A DNA stretch of 64,000 nt from Pseudomonas sp. PB101 (GTDB lineage: Bacteria > Pseudomonadota > Gammaproteobacteria > Pseudomonadales > Pseudomonadaceae). The stretch is taken from contig NZ_RWIR01000053.1 in NCBI RefSeq assembly GCF_009764265.1, positions 62,001 to 126,000 of the forward strand, read 5' to 3'. The notes beneath the pieces were generated by a model. That model made no database searches. It had not been told where the DNA came from and saw nothing but the letters and a program-made list of their open reading frames with translations. The translations under genes and the position numbers were made by a program. Below are positions 36,885 through 45,416 of the stretch, in pieces; the first letter of the stretch is position 1; every line of letters begins with the position of its first letter.

Positions 36885-38663
36885 ATGTCTGTTTACAAAG
36901 CCCCCCTGCGCGACATGCGCTTCGTTCTCAATGAAGTTTTCGAGGTGTCCAGACTTTGGGCTCAATTGCCCGGGTTGGCCGAGGTGATCGACGAAGAGAC
37001 GGCAGCCGCGATCCTTGAAGAGGCCGGCAACATCTGCACAGATATCATCGCTCCGCTGTTGCGCAGTGGCGACGAGCAAGGCTGCACCTGGAACGACGGT
37101 GAAGTGTCCACGCCGGACGGTTTCCCGGCAGCCTATCGTGCCTTTGCCGAAGGTGGCTGGGGCGGTGTCGGTGGCGATCCTGAGTTTGGCGGCATGGGCA
37201 TGCCCAAGGCGATCTCCGCCCAGATTGAGGAAATGGTCAACTCGGCCAATCTGTCGTTCGGTCTGTACCCAATGCTGACGGCGGGTGCCTGCCTGGCACT
37301 CAAGGCCCACGCCAGCCAAGAACTCAAGGAACGCTATCTGCCAAACATGTACGCCGGCACATGGACCGGTTCGATGTGCCTGACCGAGGCCCACGCCGGC
37401 ACCGATCTGGGGTTGATCCGCACCAAGGCCGAGCCCCAGGCTGATGGCAGCTACACAATCCGCGGCAGCAAGATTTTCATCAGCGGTGGCGAACACGATC
37501 TGAGCGAAAATATCATCCACCTGGTACTGGCCAAACTGCCGGGTGCTCCCGCCGGGGCAAAAGGCATTTCGCTGTTTTTGGTGCCGAAGGTGCTGGTCAA
37601 TGGTGACGGCTCGCTGGGCGATCGTAACGCGCTGTCCTGCGGCTCCATCGAGCACAAGATGGGCATCAAGGCCTCGGCCACTTGCGTGATGAACTTTGAC
37701 GGCGCCACCGGCTGGATCGTCGACGCGCCGAACAAGGGGCTGGCGGCGATGTTCACCATGATGAACTACGAGCGTCTGGGCGTCGGTATTCAGGGTCTGG
37801 CACAAGGCGAGCGCTCCTATCAGAACGCCGTCGAGTATGCCCGCGAGCGTATTCAGAGCCGTGCCCCGACGGGTCCGCAGGAGAGTGAAAAAGCCGCTGA
37901 TCCGATCATCGTGCACCCGGACGTGCGCCGTATGTTGCTGACCATGAAGGCCTTGAATGAAGGCGGCCGTGCGTTCTCCAGCTACGTGGCCCTGCAACTC
38001 GACACGGCCAAGTACAGCGAAGACGAAACCGCCCGCGCACGCGCACAGGAACTGGTCGCGTTGTTGACACCGGTGGCCAAGGCGTTTCTCACCGACATGG
38101 GCCTGGAAACCACGTTGCACGGTCAGATGATCTTTGGCGGCCACGGCTACATCCGCGAATGGGGCCAGGAACAACTGGTGCGCGACGTGCGCATCACCCA
38201 GATCTACGAAGGCACCAACGGCATCCAGTCGCTGGACCTGGCCGGACGCAAGATCGTCGGCAGCGGCGGGGCGCTTTACCGCTTGTTCGCTTCGGAAATC
38301 CGTCACTTCACCGCCAATGCCTGTGCCGATCTCGGCGAGTTTACTCAGCCGCTGAACGCAGCTGTCGATACCCTCGATGAGCTGACTGCCTGGTTGCTGG
38401 ATCGGGCGCAAAACACCCCGAATGAAATCGGCGCCGCTTCGGTCGAGTATCTGCACGTGTTCGGCTACACCGCGTACGCCTATATGTGGGCGCGCATGGC
38501 CAAGGCGGCCATGGGCAAACAGGCCGAGGATGATTTCTACGCCAGCAAGATGGGTACGGCACGCTTCTATTTCGCTCGCGTGCTACCCCGTATCCACTCG
38601 CTCAGCGCCTCGGTCAAGGCCGGCAGTGACAGCCTCTATTTGCTGGATGCCGCACAGTTCTGA
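36885..38663 (+). CDS. Acyl-CoA dehydrogenase, DmdC-like
   Basis: 592-aa flavoprotein colinear with the 596-aa enzyme at 1059 (same YKAPLRDMRFVLNEVFE opening, MCLTEAHAGTDL, KIFISGGEHD and catalytic-Glu motif YEGTNGIQSLDL). It introduces the alpha-beta double bond in an acyl-CoA made by the ligase at 23915. ATG 36885 is chosen over an in-frame upstream codon inside the RND gene. Close coupling to the RND gene suggests one operon. It is the second DmdC-like copy in the window. Confidence 0.88.
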   Translation: MSVYKAPLRDMRFVLNEVFEVSRLWAQLPGLAEVIDEETAAAILEEAGNICTDIIAPLLRSGDEQGCTWNDGEVSTPDGFPAAYRAFAEGGWGGVGGDPEFGGMGMPKAISAQIEEMVNSANLSFGLYPMLTAGACLALKAHASQELKERYLPNMYAGTWTGSMCLTEAHAGTDLGLIRTKAEPQADGSYTIRGSKIFISGGEHDLSENIIHLVLAKLPGAPAGAKGISLFLVPKVLVNGDGSLGDRNALSCGSIEHKMGIKASATCVMNFDGATGWIVDAPNKGLAAMFTMMNYERLGVGIQGLAQGERSYQNAVEYARERIQSRAPTGPQESEKAADPIIVHPDVRRMLLTMKALNEGGRAFSSYVALQLDTAKYSEDETARARAQELVALLTPVAKAFLTDMGLETTLHGQMIFGGHGYIREWGQEQLVRDVRITQIYEGTNGIQSLDLAGRKIVGSGGALYRLFASEIRHFTANACADLGEFTQPLNAAVDTLDELTAWLLDRAQNTPNEIGAASVEYLHVFGYTAYAYMWARMAKAAMGKQAEDDFYASKMGTARFYFARVLPRIHSLSASVKAGSDSLYLLDAAQF

Positions 38664-38735
38664 ACATGATCAGTTTCAGGAAGAACCAACTGGGTGAAGA
38701 CAGCTTGTTTGCTTCATCCGCCAGAGAGATCACCT

Positions 38736-40856
38736 ATGAATAGCTTAATCAATTATCGCTGCGAAGGACCGCTGGCCTTGATCGGCCTTGCCAGTGCTCC
38801 CGTTAACGCTCTCGGCCAGGCGTTGCGCGAACAATTGCTGGAGGCCTGTGAACGCGCCGCCGCGGACGCCAGCGTGAAAGCGATTATTCTCCACGGCGAA
38901 GGTTCTGTGTTTAGCGCCGGCGCTGACATTTCCGAGTTTGGTAGCCCGGCGTCCTTCGCAAAGCCGGACCTGCCAAGTTTGCTGACCCGTCTGACCGAGT
39001 TAGACAAACCGTTAATCGCCGCTATCGGTGGGCTGGCATTGGGCGGGGGGCTTGAGCTCGCCATGGCCTGCGGCTACCGGGTGGCTGAAGCCGGCGCGCG
39101 TATGGGCCTGCCGGAAATCAAGCTTGGCTTGCTTCCCGGTGCTGGTGGTACGCAACGTTTGCCGCGTCTGATTGGCGCTGCGGCAGCGCTGAAATATATT
39201 TTGTCCGGCGAGCCGATCGGCACCCATCGAGCACTGCTGCTGGGGCTGCTGGATTGGGTGGCACCGACCGCGGATAGTTTGCTCGAAACGGCCAAGACAC
39301 TGGCATTGGCACTGATTCACAGACAGGCGCCGGGCCGCCCGTGCCGCCCGAACTGGCCGCACCCAACCCCGGGTACAGCCTTGCTGCCGGGTTATTTCGC
39401 CGACTATCGCGCGGCGAATCAGTCGCGCTGGAAAGGCCAGAGCGCGCCGCAACGGGTGGTGGCGGCGATTGAAGCAGCCTGCAATCTGCCGCTGGCCGAG
39501 GGCCTGGCCCGCGAGGGCGAGCTGTTCAAAGAGGCCGAGGCTTCCACCGAGTCCGAGGCCCTGCGCCATGTGTTCTTCGCCGAGCGTGAAGTCGGCAAAT
39601 TGCCGGGGTTGGACACCGGCACGTCGATCCGTCCGGTCAACCGGGTCGCGGTCATTGGTGCTGGCACCATGGGCGGCGGGATTGCCATGAACTTCGCCAA
39701 CGCGGGCATGGCGGTGACACTATTGGAACTCAGGGCCGATGCCCTGGAGCGCGGTCTGGCGCTGATCCGCAAGAACTACGAAACAAGTGTCGAGCGCGGC
39801 AAGCTCAACTCCGAGCAGATGGAGCAGCGACTGGCGCTGATCCACGGCACTCTGGATTATGCCAATATCGCCGACGCTGATCTGGTCATCGAGGCTGTGT
39901 TCGAGGACCTGGCAACCAAGCAGCAGGTGTTTCGTACCCTGGACGAGGTGTGCAAGGTCGGCGCGATTCTCGCCAGCAATACCTCGACCCTGGATGTCGA
40001 CGCAATTGCCGCTGTTACGCGCCGTCCACAGGACGTCGTCGGTCTGCATTTCTTCAGTCCGGCCAATGTCATGCGCCTGCTTGAAGTAGTGCGCGGCGCA
40101 GCCACGGCCGCCGATGTCCTGGCCACGACGCTGAAAGTGGCCAAGCGCATTGGCAAGATCCCGGTGGTTTCCGGAGTGTGCTTCGGCTTCATCGGCAACC
40201 GCATGCTCGAACCTTACTCACGCGAGGCGCACCGTCTGCTTCTGGAGGGTGCCACGCCTGCGCAGGTTGACAATGTGCTCACCCGTCTTGGCATGGCGAT
40301 GGGCGTCTTTGCCATGCACGATCTGGCGGGTATCGATGTCAGCTTCCTGGTGCGCGAGTCGCGCCGCGAGGTCATTGCCCACGACCCTGACTACTGCAAA
40401 CTCGCCGATGCGCTTTACGCACTGGGCCGTTTTGGTCAGAAGACCCACCGCGGCTATTACATCTACGAAGGCCGCGAGCGCAGGGATGACCCTGAAGTGA
40501 TCGCTTTGGCCGAGCGCATCGCAGGCGAACTGGGCATCCAGCGTCGCACTATCAGCGATCAGGAAATCCATGACCGTTGTGTGTTGATGCTGGTTAACGA
40601 AGGTATCCAGCTTCTTGATGAAGGCATCGCCCAGCGCAGCAGCGACATTGATCTGGTCTGGATTAATGGCTACGGCTTCCCGGCCTGGCGCGGTGGCCCA
40701 ATGCACTACGCCGAAGGGTTGGGACTTGCACATGTGCTGGAGCGTATCGGTCATTACCGAGAGGTACTGGGTGCCTATGGAGCCATGTGGTTCGAGCCAG
40801 CACATTTGCTGGAGCGCCTGGTCGCATCTGGCAAGACCGGCGTCGAACGTATGTGA
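38736..40856 (+). CDS. Bifunctional enoyl-CoA hydratase / 3-hydroxyacyl-CoA dehydrogenase
   Basis: 706-aa FadB/FadJ-like enzyme. Residues 1-~190 are a crotonase domain with both acid sites (GGGLELAMACGY and GLPEIKLGLLPGAGGTQRL). At ~300 begins the NAD-binding domain with VIGAGTMGGGIAMNFANAG, followed by two 3HCDH C-terminal domains (GFIGNRML; VWINGYGFPAWRGGPM). It hydrates the enoyl-CoA and oxidises the hydroxyacyl-CoA. No thiolase gene lies next to it, so cleavage must use one elsewhere. ATG 38736 follows GAGAGATCACCT. Last gene of the plus-strand run. Confidence 0.9.
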   Translation: MNSLINYRCEGPLALIGLASAPVNALGQALREQLLEACERAAADASVKAIILHGEGSVFSAGADISEFGSPASFAKPDLPSLLTRLTELDKPLIAAIGGLALGGGLELAMACGYRVAEAGARMGLPEIKLGLLPGAGGTQRLPRLIGAAAALKYILSGEPIGTHRALLLGLLDWVAPTADSLLETAKTLALALIHRQAPGRPCRPNWPHPTPGTALLPGYFADYRAANQSRWKGQSAPQRVVAAIEAACNLPLAEGLAREGELFKEAEASTESEALRHVFFAEREVGKLPGLDTGTSIRPVNRVAVIGAGTMGGGIAMNFANAGMAVTLLELRADALERGLALIRKNYETSVERGKLNSEQMEQRLALIHGTLDYANIADADLVIEAVFEDLATKQQVFRTLDEVCKVGAILASNTSTLDVDAIAAVTRRPQDVVGLHFFSPANVMRLLEVVRGAATAADVLATTLKVAKRIGKIPVVSGVCFGFIGNRMLEPYSREAHRLLLEGATPAQVDNVLTRLGMAMGVFAMHDLAGIDVSFLVRESRREVIAHDPDYCKLADALYALGRFGQKTHRGYYIYEGRERRDDPEVIALAERIAGELGIQRRTISDQEIHDRCVLMLVNEGIQLLDEGIAQRSSDIDLVWINGYGFPAWRGGPMHYAEGLGLAHVLERIGHYREVLGAYGAMWFEPAHLLERLVASGKTGVERM

Positions 40857-41020
40857 TCTTTGCGGCCATTGGCGGCCATCGCAAATTGGCTGCCATTCGC
40901 GCTGATCGTCCGTATTGTTACCCGTAGAGGTTCCGTTAGTCCCTACTAGTAGCGCTAAATCAGATGCAAGCCTCGGGCCTGTCTTAGCCGACTCGCTTGG
41001 CGATTTGAACGTCTGCTTTT

Positions 41021-42631
41021 GGCCGATTCTGTTGAAAAAGTCGAATTTTCAGATCACCTGAACTCAGGCACGGCCAGAGAACCTACTCACCACATTGAGT
41101 GGTTTCTCGGCCCTTCGTTGACCATTGTTGCTTTGTTATTGGGTTAATTTGAGGTTTTTGGCTTAGTGCAGGCGCACCTATCCCGGGGCTGGCGGCCCTT
41201 GGGATGTAAGTTTGGCCAGTCGACGCAGGTTCTGTACCGCAGCCGCCAGTGTGAACTCATCGGTCGCGCCGCTCATGCCACGTAGTCGCAAGCGATCCAA
41301 TTTCAGGATGCGCTTGAGGTGGGCGAACAACATTTCGACCTTCTTACGTTCGTGGCGAGAGCGCACGTACTCCGGCGTCGCCGCGATGCGTCGAGCGACA
41401 TCACGAGCGGCTTCATGAACGCTGCGAGCGATCTTGCGAAACGACGTGTTCGGGCAGCACTTGGCTTTCATCGGACACGTCGCGCAGTCAGTCTGTCTGG
41501 ATCGGAAGATGATGGTGTTGGCTTTGGTGACGTGCGAACGCTCGTTCTTGAAGGCTCGCCATTCGCTACGTAATGCATTGCCAGCCGGGCAGCAGTATTC
41601 CTCAGTCTCTTCATTCCAGCGGAAATCGTTGCTCGAAAAACTGTCGTTCTTGCGTTCGGTTTTGTCCCACACCGGCACATGTGGCTCGATGTCCTTTTCC
41701 TCCACCATCCAGGCCAGCATCGGCGCGGTACCGTAAGCGGTGTCGCCAATGAGGCGTTCCGGCTTGATGTCGAACTGCGCCTCAACGCGATCGATCATCG
41801 TCTTGGTGCTCTCGACTTCTGCGGTTCGATGAGCCGGTGTGGGTTCCACATCCATGATCACGCCGTGCTCGGTATCGATCAGATAATTCGTGGAGTAAGC
41901 GTAGAACGCTGGGCCACCTGGAGCTGCGGTCCAGCGGGCTTGAGGATCAGTCAGCGATAGACGCTTCGGTAGCGTTTCGGCCAGAGCCTCTTCATCGAGT
42001 GCCTCAAGATACTCACGCACGGCGCGGGTGCTCAGGGCCGGATCGCTCCAGTTGACCGGTTCATCACCCGGTACACCGCGCTGCCGACTCGCATCCGCTT
42101 TGATGATGCTGGCGTCCACGGCAAAGCCTTCGCCCTTGACCAGACCGGCGTCCATGCAACGACGCAGCACTTCATTGAACAGCCAGCGAAACAGATCGCT
42201 GTCCCGAAAACGGCCGTGTCGGTTTTTGGAAAAGGTCGAGTGATTGGGGACTTCATCTTCAAGGCTCAATCGGCAGAACCAGCGATACGCCAAGTTCAAA
42301 TGGGCCTCTTCGCACAACCGCCGCTCTGAGCGTATGCCGTAGCAATAGCCCACGATCAACATGCGGATCATCAATTCAGGATCAATCGACGGGCGCCCAA
42401 TCGGGCTGTAGAAGTCGGCGAGGTGATGGCGCAAATCGCTCAGATCGAGACACCGATCAATGCTGCGCAGAAGGTGATTGGCTGGGATGTGATCTTCAAG
42501 GTTGAACGAGTAAAACAGTCGCTCCTGCCCACTCGATAACTGTCCCATCATGCTGTGTGATCCCCCGCCGGCCAATGAAGCAATTTTGCCGCAGGCCAGA
42601 CAGGGGAGCTACTTTTTCAACAGAATCGGCC
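41021..42631 (-). mobile_element. Insertion sequence, IS1182-like
   Basis: Ends carry a perfect inverted repeat: GATTCTGTTGAAAAAGT at 41025-41041 and its complement at 42611-42627, each flanked outside by GGCC, which may be a palindromic 4-bp target duplication. It encodes one intact transposase. Its sequence differs from the IS at 19440, so the two do not form a composite transposon. The 164 bases before it hold no gene. Confidence 0.85.
41178..42551 (-). CDS. IS1182/IS5-clan transposase
   Basis: 457-aa DDE transposase. It has an N-terminal DUF772 domain (GRPSIDPELMIRMLIVGYCY), core motifs AVDASIIKADASRQ (first Asp) and LIGDTAYGTA (second Asp), a Cys-rich zinc-like segment (DCATCPMKAKCCP) and KKVEMLFAHLKRIL with the third acid. 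Frame intact. Start at ATG 42551 or 42548, after GGGGATCACACAGC. Family assignment within the IS1182/IS5 clan is by eye. Confidence 0.85.
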   Translation of the reverse strand: MMGQLSSGQERLFYSFNLEDHIPANHLLRSIDRCLDLSDLRHHLADFYSPIGRPSIDPELMIRMLIVGYCYGIRSERRLCEEAHLNLAYRWFCRLSLEDEVPNHSTFSKNRHGRFRDSDLFRWLFNEVLRRCMDAGLVKGEGFAVDASIIKADASRQRGVPGDEPVNWSDPALSTRAVREYLEALDEEALAETLPKRLSLTDPQARWTAAPGGPAFYAYSTNYLIDTEHGVIMDVEPTPAHRTAEVESTKTMIDRVEAQFDIKPERLIGDTAYGTAPMLAWMVEEKDIEPHVPVWDKTERKNDSFSSNDFRWNEETEEYCCPAGNALRSEWRAFKNERSHVTKANTIIFRSRQTDCATCPMKAKCCPNTSFRKIARSVHEAARDVARRIAATPEYVRSRHERKKVEMLFAHLKRILKLDRLRLRGMSGATDEFTLAAAVQNLRRLAKLTSQGPPAPG

Positions 42632-42696
42632 GGTTGTTGCCCGTCGCCACCGGCAGCAAGCGAGAGCTCTCTGCCGATCATAGTTACTAAGTGTGC

Positions 42697-42804
42697 TGGT
42701 CAAATCTGATGCAATCGGTGGTCAGATCGAATGCAAACTCCTGGTCAAGTGCAATGCAAACGAGTGGTCAGCGCCGATGCAATCAGGTGTTCAGTGGAGT
42801 GCAA
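42697..42804 (-). repeat. Right iteron array (5 x 22-23 bp)
   Basis: Five units with TGGTCA (or TGTTCA) at 42697, 42719, 42742, 42765 and 42788, each followed by TGCAA at 42710, 42732, 42755, 42778 and 42800. This is the inverted counterpart of the array at 14954-15039. It lies 66 bp inside the second IS end and ~70 bp before the right junction. The remaining bases of 42632-42874 show no gene. Confidence 0.85.
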
Positions 42805-42847
42805 TTTCGCAGCTAGGCTCATGAATAGGTAAGAACAACAGCAAACA

Positions 42848-42880
42848 TTGAGTATGAACTCCTGCCGGGTATTTCATCAA
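42848..42880. other. attR: right junction and terminal repeat of the element
   Basis: TTGAGTATG (42848-42856) and GCCGGGTAT (42864-42872) are the inverted copies of the left-end words, followed by CATCAA (42875-42880), the same core as at 8799. Immediately after it the endonuclease frame resumes with TCGCCGGCAGCC. Confidence 0.8.
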
Positions 42881-43276
42881 TCGCCGGCAGCCGACGCACC
42901 GAACCCCAATGCAATGGCCCAGTCCTTTGCGCTGTCGAACATGGTGCCGCAGGACCCGACCAACAACCGCAAGATCTGGAGCAAGGTCGAGGCGGATGTG
43001 AGGAAGTTTGCCAAGCGCGCCGAGGGCAATGTGTTTGTCTTTACCGGCCCGCTCTTCGACCCGGGCTACTCGACCATCGGCGACAACCAGGTCTGGGTGC
43101 CGACGCGCCTGTTCAAGCTGGTGTACGACGCCTCGTCAAAACGGGCCTGGGCCTACGTGCTGCCGAACGCAGAAACCCGTATCCAGAAGCCGATGGACTA
43201 CGACGCTTTCGTCAAGAGCACCGGGCTCAAACTGCTCGGCAACCTACCTGTCACAGGTACCGCAGGGCGTACCTGA
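42881..43276 (+). pseudogene. 3' half of the disrupted DNA/RNA non-specific endonuclease gene
   Basis: Encodes the C-terminal half starting SPAADAPN, with the metal-binding block NMVPQDPTNNRKIWSKVE intact. It has no start codon or signal peptide of its own; a chance ATG at 42854 inside the element end opens the frame but lacks the catalytic His context. It joins exactly to 8328-8804 (159 + 131 sense codons). Convergent with the LysR gene 17 bp downstream. Confidence 0.92.
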
Positions 43277-43293
43277 TGGCTGGATACGACGCA

Positions 43294-44208
43294 TCAGGAC
43301 CGAATGGACTGCTTTACTCGTTCTCGTAACCACAGCAGGCCGGGGTCGGCATCGTAGCGAGTGTGCCAATACGCCACCAGTTCGGGTTGAGGAAACTCAA
43401 CGGGTGGCTCATGGCAACTGAGTCCGAAGTTGTCGGCGAAAACCTGAGCGATCAATTTCGGTAGATTGCAGATGTAGCCCGTTTGCGCGGCGATCACCGG
43501 CATCGCCATGAAGTTCTGCACCAGTGCGCCGATGCGTCGTTCCAGGCCCAGCGAAGTGAGCGTCCGGTCGATGATGTTGCCATTGCGTTGATGCAATTCG
43601 ATCATCACTTGTGGCCGCTGAAGATAGAGCTCCAGGGGGAAGCGCCCTGGCGGAACGCCTTCACGCGCCCAGATCATCGTCACCAGCTCGATGACGGTGA
43701 TCTGCTCATGGCGCAGCCCGGCGCCAAGCGTCATGGGGGTATTGATCACCAGATCGATTTCGCCGCTTTCCAGCATCGCCGACAAGACGTTGGTCGCCGG
43801 CAACGGAACCACTTCGATCATCACGCCCCGGGCTTCGAGGGACATGTGCTGGATCAAGCCCGGCAGGATCAAGAACTCCACGAAATCACCGGCGGCGATG
43901 CGGAACTTGCGTTGCGTCGTGGCGGGCATGAAGGCGTCACCGCCTTGCAACGCCTGATCGATCTTTTCCAGCGCTTCGCGCACCGGGGCAATCAACTCGG
44001 CCGCTCGTGGCGTCGGCACCAGGCCGCTGCTGCCCAAGACGAACAATTCGTCGTCAAGGCGTTCACGCAAACGGCGCAATGCATGACTGACGGCCGATTG
44101 GCTCAGCGCCAGGCGCTCGCCCGCGCGCGTCACGTTGCGGGTGTCCCACAGCGTGGAGAACACCACCAGTAAATTCAGGTCGAGTGTCTTGGTATTTATA
44201 TTGTGCAT
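43294..44208 (-). CDS. LysR-family transcriptional regulator
   Basis: 304-aa LysR regulator: HTH in TLDLNLLVVFSTLWDTRNVT and LALSQSAVSHALRRLRERLD, then the effector-binding domain. Divergent from the SsuD-like monooxygenase. A dyad TGAAT-N7-ATTCA begins five bases upstream of its start and is repeated before the YeiH gene at 51978, so this regulator probably controls itself, the oxygenase operon and YeiH. The ligand is unknown. Confidence 0.9.
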   Translation of the reverse strand: MHNINTKTLDLNLLVVFSTLWDTRNVTRAGERLALSQSAVSHALRRLRERLDDELFVLGSSGLVPTPRAAELIAPVREALEKIDQALQGGDAFMPATTQRKFRIAAGDFVEFLILPGLIQHMSLEARGVMIEVVPLPATNVLSAMLESGEIDLVINTPMTLGAGLRHEQITVIELVTMIWAREGVPPGRFPLELYLQRPQVMIELHQRNGNIIDRTLTSLGLERRIGALVQNFMAMPVIAAQTGYICNLPKLIAQVFADNFGLSCHEPPVEFPQPELVAYWHTRYDADPGLLWLRERVKQSIRS

Positions 44209-44212
44209 ACCT

Positions 44213-44260
44213 TGAATGTTACATATTCATTTCCCCCATTGTCGAGGGTTTGATTTAGTG
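44213..44260. promoter_or_regulatory. LysR-type operator/promoter, copy A
   Basis: Dyad TGAAT-N7-ATTCA (44213-44229) in the context GCATACC[T]TGAATG, and 36 bp from the dyad start the word TTTGATTTAGTG (44249-44260). The same dyad, context and 36-bp spacing recur at 51896-51943. It lies between the LysR gene and the monooxygenase gene. Confidence 0.72.
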
Positions 44261-44294
44261 CCTCCCATCGTTCATTAGCGCGAGTGCACAAATC

Positions 44295-45356
44295 ATGAAT
44301 AACAATAAAAAGATTCAATTCGGCTGGTTCATCCCGACTCTGGGCGACACCACTGCGTTCAGCGATCCGAGCAAAAACATCCCGCAATCCATGGAGCATT
44401 TCGAGCGAGTCGCCCTGGCCGCTGAAGATGCCGGTTTCGACTATGTGCTGGTGCCGGTCACCCCTTATTGCTGGGATGCCTGGGTCACGGCCTCGTTCCT
44501 GATCGCGCGGACGACAAAACTCAAGGCGCTGATTGCGGTCAAGCCCGGCATCATCCATCCCTTGGCGCAGGCCAGGATGTTCTCCACTTTCGACCAACTG
44601 TCCCAGGGGCGTATCTACGTCAACCTGATCGCCGGTCTCAGCGAAAAAGACGCCTACGCCGAAGGCTCGATTGTCTCCAAGGAGGCACGTTACGAGCAGC
44701 TGGAGGAAGAGGTCGAGCTGATGAAACGCCTGTGGACGGAGGAGGGGGTCGAGTACAACGGCAAGTACTATCAGGTTCACGGACCGCGCAAGACCCTGGA
44801 GAATTTCCAGCAGCCACACCCGCCATTCTTCCTCGGCGGCGGTTCGGCGCAGGCCGCGGAAATTTCCGCCAAGCACTCGGCCGTGCATCTGTTCTGGGGT
44901 GACTACCCGGAACGTATCGCCGAGCAAATCAAGGAAATGCGCGAGCGCGCCGCCAAGTACGGCCGTGGCGAGGAAATCGAGTTCGCCATGCGCCTGCAGA
45001 TCATCTGCCGGGAAACCGAAGAAGAAGCCTGGGCGGCGGCAGACGCGTTGGTCACGGGTGCCGATCCGACCTGGCTGTCCGAGGTCAAGACCATGATGGC
45101 GGAGTCGGTGGCCAACCAGCGGCAGAAGGAATTGTCCCAGACCGTGGGCCGCAAGATGACCCCGCACCTGTGGACCGGCATCACGGAAGTGCGCCCCGGT
45201 GCGGGTGTCGCCGTGGTCGGCAATCCGCAGCAGGTCGCGGATCAATTGTTGGCGTTCGTCGACGCAGGTTGCAGTGGGTTCTGCCTTTCCGGCTACCCGC
45301 ATCACGAAGAAGCCGAGCGCTTTGGCCGTCTGGTCATGCCACTGCTGAACCGCTGA
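44295..45356 (+). CDS. SsuD-like FMNH2-dependent monooxygenase (LLM family)
   Basis: 353-aa luciferase-like TIM-barrel monooxygenase. Several blocks line up with alkanesulfonate monooxygenase SsuD: GWFIPTLGDT, PYCWDAWVTAS, PFFLGGGSAQAAEI, HLWTGITEVRPGAGVAVVG and the near-C-terminal SGYPHHEEAERFG. SsuD oxidises the carbon bearing sulfonate with FMNH2 and O2, releasing sulfite and an aldehyde. The flavin reductase follows 60 bp downstream. No ssuABC transporter is present. Sulfonate as substrate is inferred; related sulfur compounds such as sulfones are alternatives. Confidence 0.85.
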   Translation: MNNNKKIQFGWFIPTLGDTTAFSDPSKNIPQSMEHFERVALAAEDAGFDYVLVPVTPYCWDAWVTASFLIARTTKLKALIAVKPGIIHPLAQARMFSTFDQLSQGRIYVNLIAGLSEKDAYAEGSIVSKEARYEQLEEEVELMKRLWTEEGVEYNGKYYQVHGPRKTLENFQQPHPPFFLGGGSAQAAEISAKHSAVHLFWGDYPERIAEQIKEMRERAAKYGRGEEIEFAMRLQIICRETEEEAWAAADALVTGADPTWLSEVKTMMAESVANQRQKELSQTVGRKMTPHLWTGITEVRPGAGVAVVGNPQQVADQLLAFVDAGCSGFCLSGYPHHEEAERFGRLVMPLLNR

Positions 45357-45416
45357 GCCTCTCTGAACCCAAGTCGACAATTCGCTGCCGCTCGCCGGCA
45401 GCGATGGAGCACGCCC

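Larger units (their letters stand above)
8805..42880 (+). mobile_element. Gamma-Mobile-Trio-type integrative element, ~34.1 kb
   Basis: The boundaries are set by three independent observations: the interrupted endonuclease gene whose halves rejoin in frame, the exact 6-bp CATCAA at both junctions, and inverted terminal words ATACCCGGC and CATACTCAA. It contains an endonuclease homologue, the GmtY-Z-X recombinase trio, a candidate defence gene, remnants of another integrative element, two insertion sequences and a ~19 kb catabolic cluster. No REP elements were seen inside, whereas flanking DNA has three arrays. Trio and ends resemble Tn554 logic (two tyrosine recombinases plus a small protein, 6-bp core). 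The cargo could have accumulated in several steps. Confidence 0.85.

Noticed and set aside
19440..42631. Composite transposon bounded by the two insertion sequences
   Set aside because: The two IS have different transposases and different terminal repeats, so they cannot mobilise the segment as one unit.
42848..43276. Independent small nuclease gene starting inside the right element end
   Set aside because: It lacks the signal peptide and the catalytic DRGH; its sequence is exactly the missing half of the gene at 8328.
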